A stretch of 64,000 bases of DNA, taken from the NCBI GenBank assembly GCA_021777055.1, contig JAIQZO010000071.1, positions 60,802 through 124,801 of the forward strand, given 5' to 3'. This DNA is from Candidatus Anammoxibacter sp. (GTDB lineage: Bacteria > Planctomycetota > Brocadiia > Brocadiales > Anammoxibacteraceae). The notes under the pieces were generated by a model. It searched no databases. It had not been told where the DNA came from and was given only the letters and a program-made list of their open reading frames with translations. Position numbers and translations under genes: made by a program. Positions within the stretch are counted from its first letter, which is position 1; each line of letters opens with the position of its first letter. Below, in pieces: positions 1 through 9,136 of this stretch.

Positions 1-62
1 TTACCAAATAAACTTCTCATAAAAGCACAAAACATAAAGCAAATAAATATCCCTTTCTTCAT
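1..62 (-). CDS. 5' end of a secreted protein gene (partial)
   Basis: An ATG at 60-62 on the minus strand is preceded by a clear AAGGAG ribosome binding site about 11 bases upstream. The 20 visible codons begin MKKGIFICFMFCAFMRSLFG, a basic N-terminus followed by a hydrophobic core, as in a Sec signal peptide. The gene runs off the left edge, so nothing can be said about the mature protein. Confidence 0.6.
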   Translation of the reverse strand, partial: MKKGIFICFMFCAFMRSLFG

Positions 63-1031
63 AATACTTTTGTCTCCTTAGGCTGTCGTTAGTAATAAAA
101 GGTAGGACTCTAAAATCTTCTTCGTTGCCTCACCTTACAAGAAGAGAGAAATTTGTTGAATAACATAGCGATTCCCATGCTATTCAAACAAACCGATACT
201 TCAAAGCGAATATAACATATGGCAGATAAGACATAACAAGATTGGGAATCCATAATGGATGAGACAGAATTTACCACAAAAGTGTTGTCTTGTAATTATT
301 TTACTATGTTACTTATCGTAAAATTGTGTGCCCTTTCTAGCTCTTGCTTTCTGTTATTCAGGCTCCAAGCACCTACATGCACTATTCCATAAAAACAGAA
401 AATAATATATGGTTTCTTTATAACACAAATAAGAGGAGTTGTCTATTGGGGTTTTCCCTGGTTTTTTTGTAAGGATATCCCCTACAAGGCTTTTTTATTC
501 TTAAGGTAAAAATTCACCACTTCCAGATAGAGAATTCGATTCATATAATGTTCTGAGTGAATCAAAAGGTTTACAGTTTACTCTTTTATCCTGTCAAATC
601 CAGATCACTTCCAGCTATTCTGTCTTTATTCTGTAAATAAATTGATACGTAAATCTGCAGAATCCATCTTATCAATGATTAATTTCTTTAATAGAGATCC
701 ATGCGGTCCCTTAAAAAATTCTGGCAATTTAGCGGTCTGTCGGATTATATTCAATTGGTCTTTGCAAAAACATTTTAAAAAATTTAATAATTTATTGGAT
801 AATATAGGTATTTATGATTCATAATAGATAGTAGAGATGGGATAGTATTAAATATTGATAATGTTGCTTTTTTGATTGAACAGGTATTATGTTAAGAATC
901 TGAAACTTTTGTAATAATTTTGTTTTATGTTTTGTGATGAATTTCCAAAAATAGAGAGTTATTCAGTAGCAAATATCTGATATTTTTTGAAGTCTAAGAT
1001 TCATAATTAGATTCTAAAAGGAGAAACAGTA
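63..1031. other. Intergenic region, 969 bp, no supported gene
   Basis: AT-rich spacer between divergent genes: the partial gene at the left edge and the ferritin-like gene on the right. It should hold both promoters, but I could not pick convincing -35/-10 pairs. A 60-codon open frame at 642-824 has a non-ATG start, no ribosome binding site and an unremarkable composition, so I do not call it. No tRNA or strong hairpin seen. Confidence 0.5.
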
Positions 1032-1562
1032 ATGAGAGATGTAAGTAAGAAGTATAGGTCCTACAGTCTTGCAATCAAGACAGAAGAAGATGGTTATAAT
1101 TTTTATAAAAAGATTTCTGACGAAGCAGAGAACAAGTTAATAAGGGAGACATTTAAATCATTTGCCGCGGATGAAATGAAACACAAAGAGATGATAATTA
1201 ATTTCTATAATGCACTTGAGAATAATGAAACAGTCGAAGTACCTGAGAAACTAGGCGCATGCAGCAGTATTGAACTGGCCAGGAGTATATTTGAAAGGGC
1301 AGACGAGAAGGTCGGCGAAAGCGTAAAGAGTGACAGCGATGTTATTGATTCATATAAAATGGCATCTAAACTTGAAGATGAGGGTATAAAATTTTACAAG
1401 CAGCTTCATGAGTCAACTATCAGTGAGAAAGAGAAAGAGCTTTACGGAGCCTTAATGCATATGGAAGAGAAACATAAAGAGCTGTTGGACAATATGATAG
1501 ATTATCTCAATGATCCGGGAGATTGGTTCTTTGAACAGGAACGCTGGACAATTGAAGGGTAA
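1032..1562 (+). CDS. Ferritin-like / rubrerythrin-type diiron protein
   Basis: A 176-residue, mostly helical, charged protein with no signal peptide. It has two similar halves, each with a Glu-rich helix and an E-x-x-H helix: EEDGYNFYK then DEMKHKE (about residues 18-56), and LEDEGIKFYK then MEEKHKE (about 117-155). This is the four-helix ligand pattern of the rubrerythrin erythrin domain. There is no C-terminal rubredoxin Cys4 domain, so it is a stand-alone ferritin-like protein, probably in peroxide detoxification or iron handling. AGGAG lies 8-9 bases before the ATG. The exact subfamily is unsure. Confidence 0.85.
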   Translation: MRDVSKKYRSYSLAIKTEEDGYNFYKKISDEAENKLIRETFKSFAADEMKHKEMIINFYNALENNETVEVPEKLGACSSIELARSIFERADEKVGESVKSDSDVIDSYKMASKLEDEGIKFYKQLHESTISEKEKELYGALMHMEEKHKELLDNMIDYLNDPGDWFFEQERWTIEG

Positions 1563-1661
1563 GCTAGTTCTTATAATACATAGAAAGAAAACACAAAGAG
1601 TATAAGATCAAGTGGAAATGAACTAAAAGATGTGAAATAAGACGCAGTAACGGTATTGTTT

Positions 1662-1699
1662 CTCACACAAAGACACGAAGCTCTGTGTCTTTGTGTGAG
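1662..1699. terminator. Bidirectional terminator-like hairpin
   Basis: A perfect 15-bp inverted repeat, CTCACACAAAGACAC at 1662-1676 and its complement at 1685-1699, around an 8-base loop, followed on the plus strand by a T-rich run. It lies between the ends of two convergent genes (ferritin-like, plus; FAD oxidoreductase, minus), where it can terminate both. Confidence 0.8.
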
Positions 1700-1704
1700 T
1701 ATTA

Positions 1705-2796
1705 TTATTTTGACAAGATTCCATCAATTGCAATTAGTGCATCTTTTATTGCAGTATAAATTAGGTTCGGATGTTTATTCTCTGTTGACGAGCCGTCACC
1801 TTGTAGTTCCATAATTGTAGGACTTATTGATCCCCCAATTGCATAGATTCCATCCTTACTTGTTTGTAAATTCTTATCAAGCAATATTATTTGATCATCA
1901 CTACTCGTAAAACCTTCTCTATCAATCACCTTAAGATCCAGATTCTTAAAAACTCCAGTGGGACCTTGTGTCCCTATACATGCAATCACATTCTTCATGG
2001 GAAAACTCATACCTTGATAAACAAAGACGTCGCTTTTTTGATTAATTCCAGGAGATTGGTGAATATATAGCCTATCAATCCCGTCACTGTCAACTTCTCC
2101 AATTTTTGGTATGGCCTCTTGTAAGATTTTAACATGTCCGCCTAGCAAGAGCTCTTCACCTAGATCCCGTGCAGTATCTTTATTAATTCTAAATGTCTCC
2201 TTTCTGTGTGCCCAATAAACTGGCATATACGACGCCGCTTCACGCTTGGCTTTTGAAAGGGCCGCAACTATATCCGCCGCAGCGTTTCCCCCACCAAGTA
2301 CAAGGGTAGGCAGCCACACATAGTCTTCAACATTCTCAAGTTTGCGGGCAACGGTCTTAGCTTCACCATATAATCCTAAATCATTCGGTATATTACTTCC
2401 AAAGGCAAGGATTATATTTTTCGCACCATATTGACTCTTTTGTGTTTTAACTATATATCCTTCACTCTCTTCTTCTATATCTTTAAAATCTTCCTCATAA
2501 ATAATGTTCAAATTTTCAGATTGTACCACAGCCTCAATCTGTTCTACATATTCCTCAACTGCGACCTTCTCTTTCGGCGGTTCAAGACTTTTAATGGGAA
2601 ACGGTGCCTCGTGACCTTTAGGAATTGTAGGATATACAGATTTTCCTTTTGGGTAAGAGTCAATTATTCCTTGAAAAACCTTTTTCCCTTTTTCAATTAT
2701 TACATATGATTTACCCGCTTCTTTTGCCTTGATTCCAGCGGCTAAACCTCCTGGTCCAGCTCCAATAATTACAATATCATACTTAGTACTATTCAT
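1705..2796 (-). CDS. FAD/NAD(P)-dependent oxidoreductase, YpdA/thioredoxin-reductase-like
   Basis: A 363-residue two-dinucleotide-binding-domain flavoprotein. Near the N-terminus is VIIGAGPGGLAAG, the FAD GxGxxG fold with an Glu/Lys-ended second strand (VIIEKG). Mid-protein LVLGGGNAAADIVAAL is the NAD(P) Rossmann motif, and IYAIGG near the C-terminus is the second FAD contact. No CxxC redox pair is visible, unlike true thioredoxin reductase, which fits YpdA/bacilliredoxin-reductase-like or related single-component reductases. An in-frame TTG at 2811 would place the start before the GGAGGG ribosome binding site; the ATG at 2796 sits 7 bases after it and is chosen. The substrate is unknown. Confidence 0.82.
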   Translation of the reverse strand: MNSTKYDIVIIGAGPGGLAAGIKAKEAGKSYVIIEKGKKVFQGIIDSYPKGKSVYPTIPKGHEAPFPIKSLEPPKEKVAVEEYVEQIEAVVQSENLNIIYEEDFKDIEEESEGYIVKTQKSQYGAKNIILAFGSNIPNDLGLYGEAKTVARKLENVEDYVWLPTLVLGGGNAAADIVAALSKAKREAASYMPVYWAHRKETFRINKDTARDLGEELLLGGHVKILQEAIPKIGEVDSDGIDRLYIHQSPGINQKSDVFVYQGMSFPMKNVIACIGTQGPTGVFKNLDLKVIDREGFTSSDDQIILLDKNLQTSKDGIYAIGGSISPTIMELQGDGSSTENKHPNLIYTAIKDALIAIDGILSK

Positions 2797-2898
2797 CAAC
2801 ATACCCTCCAATTTAAGCTTGACGTAGGTTCTAAAAATTACATTTATAATATTACTTCATGAAAACTTTTTTTTAAAAAAGATTTTATAGTTTTTAAG

Positions 2899-3040
2899 GA
2901 ATACAGAATCCAGGAGTTAGAAGCTAGAATAACAGAAAACATGGTTTAGGAAATGTACACTAATCTTACTATTAAACAGATGGCAAAATAATTCAACACC
3001 TATAATTTATTCTGAATTCTGACTTCTGGATTCTATATTC
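2899..3040. repeat. Inverted-repeat element with GAATTC-rich 33-bp ends
   Basis: The 33 bases at 2899-2931 and the reverse complement of 3008-3040 are close matches (both built on GAATA-AGAATCCAG-AG), about 75 bases apart. A related single copy lies at 8660-8692. This looks like a small non-autonomous or REP/MITE-like intergenic repeat. Confidence 0.55.
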
Positions 3041-3093
3041 TCAATCTTGGTTCTGGCTTCACAGCACTATGTTTTAAATACCTTCTCAATCCA

Positions 3094-5730
3094 TTAACCA
3101 GCATCATTACTATTTCCCAGTGCTTTTGCTATTACTTTAGAAAGTTGTCTCGCTATATATGGTTTCTGAATAAAACCCACCACCCCTGCATTCAGCATCT
3201 TTTGTGTTTTATCGGTTGGGCTATAACCAGTTGACAGAATTACCTTGACATCAGGATTAATCTCTTTTATAACCTTGAAGCTTTCGGCCCCATTTAACCT
3301 TGGCATAGTTAAATCCATAATAACAAGATCAACATCTTTACCAAACTTTTGGTAATATTCCACCGCATCTTGACCATCAAAAGCAGTGACAACTTCATAT
3401 CCTAAATGATTCAATATATCTGCCACCGAATTGCGTAAGAGCTCTTCGTCATCCACTAAAAGTATTCGTCCATGCCCTTTAGTTGGTCCATTTTCCTTGC
3501 TCTCTATTTTTTTTTCACTACTACCCATATAAAGAGGAAAGTATAGTTTAAAAGTTGCACCTTTCTTTACTTCGCTATTGACATGAATTAAACCATTATG
3601 GTTTTTTACAATTCCATATATCATTGCAAGCCCCATTCCAGTACCTTTCCCAATCTCTTTTGTTGTGAAAAATGGTTCAAATATACGCCCCTGAATATTT
3701 TTTGGAATTCCATGGCCTGTATCTGTTACAGAAAGACTTAAATACTTTCCAGGAGATAAATCAGTATATGTTTTACAATACTCTTCATCCGCCTGAATAA
3801 CATCAGTGCTAAAGATCAATTTTCCTCCGCTTGGCATCGCGTCACTGGCGTTAATACTCAGGTTGAGTATCACCTGATGCATCTGGTTTTGATCACCAAG
3901 TATGGTAGCGGGTTCAGAACAAAATTTATGTATAACAACAATTTTCTTATCAATTGTTCTTTTGAGAAAAGCGATTACATCTAATATAATATCATGAATA
4001 TCAACAACGACATTTTCATATTTTCCCATTCTGGCAAAGCCTAAAAGCTGCTGAGTAAGTTCTGCCGCACGCTTTGAAGCGTTTTCGATCGTCTCCGCAG
4101 CTTTAAGTATACTTTCATCATTTAAAGTTTTCAATTTTATCAAATTGGCATAGCCCATGATACCACCCAAAAGATTATTAAAATCATGAGCAATCCCACC
4201 GGCTAGCATTCCAATCGCTTCCATCTTTTGTGCATGTCGAAGTTGATTTGCTAAGCTAACTTCATAAGTGACGTCTCTTTTAACTGCGACATAATTAACT
4301 ATCTTGCCTGAAGCGTCTTTTACAGATGATATAGTTGCATCTTCTTCGTAAAGTGTTCCATCCTTTTTTCTGTTAATAAAATGACCTTTCCAGACTTCAC
4401 CATGAGTAATTTTGCTCCATAACTCCTTATAAAACGTACTAGTCTGTTTACCACTTTTAAGAATTAACGGCGATTTCCCGATAACCTCTTCTTTGGTGTA
4501 ACCAGTAATACGTGTAAATGCCGGGTTAACATATTGGATTGTTGCATTAATGTTTGCTATAACAACTGCCTCTGCCGCTTGTTCAATTGCAGTCATTAGC
4601 CTTATAAGATCTTCTTCAGTCTTTTTTCTTTCAGTGATATCCCGCAAAGCAGCCGTAAAAAAAAGGTTTTTACCAATCCTTGTTTCTGTGATACAAGTCT
4701 CTAGAGGAAATGTTGATCCATCACTTTTCAAGCCTTCAAGTTCCAATAGTTGCCCTAAAATTTTTGATTTATTTGTTTCAATATACCGCTTTAAGCCTTC
4801 GGAATGTTTTTCTCTATATTTCTCTGGAATCAACATTTGAAGATTCTCACCTATTATATCTTTCTGAGAAAAACCAAATATATTACATAATTCACGATTT
4901 ACCATAATAACAATCCCTTTAGAATCAATAGTTACGATTCCTTCACCAACAGTATCAAGAACAGCAACAAACTGCTTTTGAGAGCTCACCAATTCTTCCT
5001 CTGTTTGTTTTCGTTCAGCTATTTCAATTTGTAACTCCCTTGTTCTTTCCTGAATTTGTGTTAGCATTTTGTTGAAAGCGCTGGTAAGGATAGCAAACTC
5101 TTCTTGACTCTGCTCTTCTACCCTTACAGAATAATCCTTATTTTCAGAAACTCTTTTAACCCCTTTTACCAATGATAAAATTGGTTGGGAAATTGATAGT
5201 TGAAGCTTTACGGACAATAAGAATGCTGCGAAAATTGCAGTTGCCATAATAATGGCTGCTATCATTCCATACTGTTTCAACCGGGAATACAACTCTTTTA
5301 GCTCAGATTTGATGTATATTGTTCCAATTATATTATCATCAAGAATAATAGGTTCAGATACTTCCAGGTATCCATCACGAAATCTGTTTCCATATTCATC
5401 GGGGGCAGGGGGCAAGAATTCTTCGGTATAATCGCTCCGTAGATATCTAGAAAACATATTTCCATCAACATTATAAATATAAGCAGCAACAATGTATTTT
5501 TTAATAGTAAGTGTTGATAACGTTGATTTCGCAGAAGCTTCGTCATCAAAGACCAACGCGGCTGTATTATTTTTCGCAGTAATCTTGGCAAGTGTTGAAA
5601 GGTCGTATACCATCCCACGCTTAAAAGCAAAGAAATCATATCCGGAAAATGACACACACGCCAAAAATAAAGCAACGCTGCAGGTAGACATAATGATTAA
5701 CATCAATTTACGGCCGATGGAAATATGCAT
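3094..5730 (-). CDS. Membrane hybrid sensor histidine kinase with receiver
   Basis: An 878-residue inner-membrane kinase. TM1 is at about 8-28, a CHASE8-like periplasmic sensor at 30-150, TM2 at 156-176 and HAMP at 177-230. Two PAS domains follow (about 253-370 and 378-495). The HisKA H-box has His515 in GGIAHDFNN. The ATPase shows N, G1 (DTGHGIP) and G2 (GKGTGMGLA) boxes. A C-terminal receiver has Asp760/761, phospho-Asp806 (IMDLTMP) and Lys856. An AGGAGA ribosome binding site lies 10 bases upstream. It starts 24 bases after the YfiR-like gene, which follows a TonB receptor, so the kinase probably reads an envelope signal through them. The output receiver is in cis, with no DNA-binding regulator nearby. 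Confidence 0.92.
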   Translation of the reverse strand: MHISIGRKLMLIIMSTCSVALFLACVSFSGYDFFAFKRGMVYDLSTLAKITAKNNTAALVFDDEASAKSTLSTLTIKKYIVAAYIYNVDGNMFSRYLRSDYTEEFLPPAPDEYGNRFRDGYLEVSEPIILDDNIIGTIYIKSELKELYSRLKQYGMIAAIIMATAIFAAFLLSVKLQLSISQPILSLVKGVKRVSENKDYSVRVEEQSQEEFAILTSAFNKMLTQIQERTRELQIEIAERKQTEEELVSSQKQFVAVLDTVGEGIVTIDSKGIVIMVNRELCNIFGFSQKDIIGENLQMLIPEKYREKHSEGLKRYIETNKSKILGQLLELEGLKSDGSTFPLETCITETRIGKNLFFTAALRDITERKKTEEDLIRLMTAIEQAAEAVVIANINATIQYVNPAFTRITGYTKEEVIGKSPLILKSGKQTSTFYKELWSKITHGEVWKGHFINRKKDGTLYEEDATISSVKDASGKIVNYVAVKRDVTYEVSLANQLRHAQKMEAIGMLAGGIAHDFNNLLGGIMGYANLIKLKTLNDESILKAAETIENASKRAAELTQQLLGFARMGKYENVVVDIHDIILDVIAFLKRTIDKKIVVIHKFCSEPATILGDQNQMHQVILNLSINASDAMPSGGKLIFSTDVIQADEEYCKTYTDLSPGKYLSLSVTDTGHGIPKNIQGRIFEPFFTTKEIGKGTGMGLAMIYGIVKNHNGLIHVNSEVKKGATFKLYFPLYMGSSEKKIESKENGPTKGHGRILLVDDEELLRNSVADILNHLGYEVVTAFDGQDAVEYYQKFGKDVDLVIMDLTMPRLNGAESFKVIKEINPDVKVILSTGYSPTDKTQKMLNAGVVGFIQKPYIARQLSKVIAKALGNSNDAG

Positions 5731-5754
5731 AAATATAAGATCTCCTACTTGGAC

Positions 5755-6357
5755 TTAATCTTTTTTGTACTTTTCAACATTAATAATATTTGCAATTTTT
5801 AAAAGATTAGAGCTAATGTTAAGACCTGCTACTTCTGCAGCCTTTATGTTAATAGAAAAATGAACTTTTCTTTTTTTTAAAGCAAATCCAATTATACCAC
5901 CATTTTGAGCAAATCGCTTAGTATCTCCAACAGTTAAACAATTCCAATCTTTTGTAACTGCAAGAATTTTTTTTAAATACTTCTCTTTTGATGAACTGAC
6001 AAAAAGTATGTGGCAGAATTCGATTCTCTTTAATAATTTGAATCTCTTAATAGCTATGGTTCTACCCCTAATAGTTTTGCCTCTAATAGTATTGTTAAGG
6101 ATTGGGCCAAAAGGATCTTTACCATAGATGCCGATTATTAAAGCCTCGTCAGGGCCTGAAAATCGTTCTGCCGGCCATTCAACAAACTTCGCAATATTAT
6201 ATAAAAAAGCTGCCTTAACCTCATATTCACTCACAGACCTTGAAATGGTTAGAGCGTATAGATTACTGTTTGTAAGGTTAAATGTTGCAAAAACAAACAA
6301 AAAAATACTAGAGTGGTGAGCTCTCGCAAAAAGACTTTTTTTATTTTTTAGGCACAT
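5755..6357 (-). CDS. YfiR-like periplasmic protein (DUF4154 family)
   Basis: A 200-residue exported protein. It has a signal-like hydrophobic stretch at about 16-38, then the family opening EYEVKAAFLYNIAKFVEWP. Near residue 135 is the LTVGDTKRFA-NGGIIGF segment typical of YfiR. In Pseudomonas YfiR is a periplasmic repressor of the diguanylate cyclase YfiN; elsewhere the family is encoded beside TonB receptors and sensor kinases, as here. It probably couples the upstream receptor to the downstream kinase. The start at 6357 is supported by GGAG 12 bases upstream. Confidence 0.85.
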   Translation of the reverse strand: MCLKNKKSLFARAHHSSIFLFVFATFNLTNSNLYALTISRSVSEYEVKAAFLYNIAKFVEWPAERFSGPDEALIIGIYGKDPFGPILNNTIRGKTIRGRTIAIKRFKLLKRIEFCHILFVSSSKEKYLKKILAVTKDWNCLTVGDTKRFAQNGGIIGFALKKRKVHFSINIKAAEVAGLNISSNLLKIANIINVEKYKKD

Positions 6358-6480
6358 ATCTTAATCAATCTCCATGTGCACTAAAACTAATTTCTTTAGG
6401 TTAATTTCCAGATCTGCGAGAAACATTTTTTTTCTTTAAATCCTAAGAGAGTTAAAAATACTGCATCAACCATAACATGT

Positions 6481-8526
6481 TTACAATTGCCATCTTACAC
6501 CAAAATAAGCACCACGTTCCATCTCAGTTTTCGGTACCCTAAAAAATGTCTCGCCAAACTCTTGATGATCGCTGTCTAAAAGATTTTGGCCCGTAACTGA
6601 TACTTCGAGATTTTCTGTCGGTTTCCAACCCAAGCGAATATCAAGGTTAAAATAGCTACCAACATTAAAGTCTGACACGCTATCTACATAACGCCACGCT
6701 GTGTCAAATTCCAATTTCCATGGTAGATTTATCATAGACCTAAGAGAAAACTGATTTTGTGGACTTTGGTTTTCTTGCGCTTCTGAAATGAAATCATTGC
6801 TATTTCCATCCAGATGTAGTTTTATTTCAAAATATGTATAAGCACCTTTTAAATGTAACCAGTTGAAAACTTTCCAATCTGCTGCCAATTCTATTCCGTA
6901 AGTTTCTCCATCCATCTTATTATTTGTATTAATAGGTATCAGTATATGCGATGGTGCAGGACCTGTTTCAATAAATGGAGAGCCTGGCTCAAATGTTCGT
7001 AAATCGTCATAGACATTATAAAAACCTGCTATGTCTAGTGAGAATCTATCTGTAGGTTGCAGACGGTATCCAATTTCATACGCAGTAAGGTTTTCCGAAT
7101 CGAAATCATGATCTCCGAAGAGAGATATAAGTATTGGTGAACTAGCGGCACCAAGTGAGCTTGGAAAAACTTGACCATTAATTCTACCGTCGTTTTCGAT
7201 ACGAGAAGGTATTCTAACCGCACGTGAGATGGCACCCCAAATTGAGTGTCTGTCATTAGGTGTCCATATAAAACGGGCATTTGGTTGAGTTTCAATGCCA
7301 GTATAGTTGTTATGTTCAAACTTTGATCCTAAAGTCAAATGTACCCGGTCCTTGATCAGGGTGATATCGTCCTGTATAAATGTGCTAACTATGTGGTCGC
7401 CACGGCTATTAGGATCAAAGGAAACTGTAAATTTGTCATTTATGTCATTTACACTAAAATGGTAACCTAAGCCCCATATAATATCATGATGTTTACCTAA
7501 TGAAAAACGATGTTGGAAATCAATATCGAATGTATCCCGTATTTCACCAACTGTTTCAGATCGCAATTCTGTCCTGTCATAATAAAACTGTAAAGCTATA
7601 TCAGAAGTATTTGAGAATGTATGTGTCCATTTACTTAAAAAATGTCCACCAGCATTGTCAACGTCAAGATCTATCTCCTGTTCAAAAGGTGGCAATAAGG
7701 AAGTATGCATCTCTTTGTTGCCCCGATTACCGTTAAAGATATCTCCTGAAAAGGTGATGGTATCTACTTCCGATCTATTCCAATCAATTCGGAATCCTCC
7801 CCTTAAAACTTCCCATCCATCTGCTGCATCATGTCCAGTACTATCAACAAAGCTGTCGCGATTAAAAAACTTTGTATAGACTCTATACGAAGCATTCGCC
7901 CCTAACTTTCCACCATATCTAAGTCCAGCAAACGCACGCTCATCAGTTCCACCGCCAGCCATAACAAGACCACCATGAGTATCTTCAGCATTTTTTGTAA
8001 TAATATTTATTACTCCGTTAACCGCGTTAGAGCCCCACAATGTTGCTCCCGGCCCACGGATAACCTCTATGCGCTCAATATCTTCTAATAACGTATCCCT
8101 TCTATCCCAGAATACTCCGGCAAATAATGGTGTATAAACAGATCGGCCGTCAATCAATACAAGAAGCTTGTTAGCAAACCAGCCATTGAATCCTCTAGAA
8201 GTGACCGCCCATTTGTTTGAGTCTATTCTTGCCACGTGAACTCCAGGAACTATTCGCAGCACTTCAGGGATACTTGTAGCCCCTGATCGACGAATGTCTT
8301 CTTGAGTAACTACAAAAACTGCCGAAGCCGCACTGGAAATCTTTTGAATCTTTTTGGATACTATAGTAACCTCAATTTCTAACAATTCATTAAGATTCAA
8401 ATCTGTAAGATCACGAGGTACATTGAGAGTTTTAGCAGACTCATTGGCCAGGCTAATAGTTGCAAGCGAGCCAAGAAGAATTATAAAAACAATGATTTTT
8501 GTCATTTTAATAGTAGAGTAGAACAT
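6481..8526 (-). CDS. TonB-dependent outer-membrane receptor
   Basis: A 681-residue outer-membrane receptor. The signal peptide is about 1-28 and a TonB-box-like stretch follows. The plug domain (about 45-165) carries GATSIPEVLRIVPGVHVAR, LVLIDGRSVY, IERIEVIRGPG and NAVNGVINIITK, all hallmarks of the family. The remainder is a predicted 22-strand barrel rich in alternating aromatic and polar residues, ending FGVRWQL. The substrate cannot be read from sequence. The gene is first in a minus-strand set with a YfiR-like protein and a hybrid kinase, an arrangement suggesting sensing or signalling as well as uptake. Confidence 0.93.
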   Translation of the reverse strand: MFYSTIKMTKIIVFIILLGSLATISLANESAKTLNVPRDLTDLNLNELLEIEVTIVSKKIQKISSAASAVFVVTQEDIRRSGATSIPEVLRIVPGVHVARIDSNKWAVTSRGFNGWFANKLLVLIDGRSVYTPLFAGVFWDRRDTLLEDIERIEVIRGPGATLWGSNAVNGVINIITKNAEDTHGGLVMAGGGTDERAFAGLRYGGKLGANASYRVYTKFFNRDSFVDSTGHDAADGWEVLRGGFRIDWNRSEVDTITFSGDIFNGNRGNKEMHTSLLPPFEQEIDLDVDNAGGHFLSKWTHTFSNTSDIALQFYYDRTELRSETVGEIRDTFDIDFQHRFSLGKHHDIIWGLGYHFSVNDINDKFTVSFDPNSRGDHIVSTFIQDDITLIKDRVHLTLGSKFEHNNYTGIETQPNARFIWTPNDRHSIWGAISRAVRIPSRIENDGRINGQVFPSSLGAASSPILISLFGDHDFDSENLTAYEIGYRLQPTDRFSLDIAGFYNVYDDLRTFEPGSPFIETGPAPSHILIPINTNNKMDGETYGIELAADWKVFNWLHLKGAYTYFEIKLHLDGNSNDFISEAQENQSPQNQFSLRSMINLPWKLEFDTAWRYVDSVSDFNVGSYFNLDIRLGWKPTENLEVSVTGQNLLDSDHQEFGETFFRVPKTEMERGAYFGVRWQL

Positions 8527-9136
8527 CTTTTTATATTTTATTGTTTCTTGAAAATATAACTTTATATTCGTTTTATACTTTAAAACTAGATATTAGGATC
8601 AATTATTTAAATCACGATCTTATGATTCCATTGCGCGGCAAAACCTCAACCAAAATACAGAATACAGGTGTCAGGAGTCTGAATTCAGAATAAAGCACAG
8701 GAGAGAAAAATAGAAAAAAGGGATAGTGGTCAAATCTCCTTTTGACTTCTGACGATTCAACATTGTTTCTAGATATATACTTCGAATGAGTATAAATGAG
8801 TATAAACAAGATATTTATTCATAGATCTTCCGACTATAGTTAAACTTACTTAGTTGAAAAATGTTCATAAATATGAAATATTTTTGCACTGCAAAAGGCT
8901 AATGGGATACTGCTAACAAAATTTAGAAAAAAGAAGTTTTTATAACGTAATAATAACATCTAAATCTAACTAAAACCTAAAATAATAAATAACACATTTA
9001 TATCATCATAAATGAAAGTGAATGTGTGAATCACATGCACTTTCATTAGTAGAACAATGACACGAGAAATGATTAAGCATTGATTACGACTATAGAAATA
9101 CGGGAAAAATTAAATTTAGCATCTGTTCTATTATTA
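8527..9136. other. Intergenic region with a dispersed-repeat copy
   Basis: About 610 bases without a gene between two minus-strand genes. It contains the 33-bp GAATTC-rich repeat at 8660-8692, related to the ends of the element at 2899-3040, and otherwise AT-rich DNA that must hold the promoter of the TonB receptor operon. A 65-codon minus-strand open frame across the repeat is an artefact of repeat DNA. Confidence 0.5.
8660..8692. repeat. Single copy of the GAATTC-rich 33-bp dispersed repeat
   Basis: GAATACAG-GTCAGGAGTCTGAATTCAGAATA matches, with a few changes, the inverted-repeat ends found at 2899-2931 and 3008-3040. No second inverted copy is obvious next to it, although a partial match (TGACTTCTGACGATTCA) lies near 8740. 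Confidence 0.5.

Noticed and set aside
642..824. 60-codon plus-strand open frame
   Set aside because: It has a non-ATG start, no ribosome binding site, and a composition that looks like translated AT-rich spacer.
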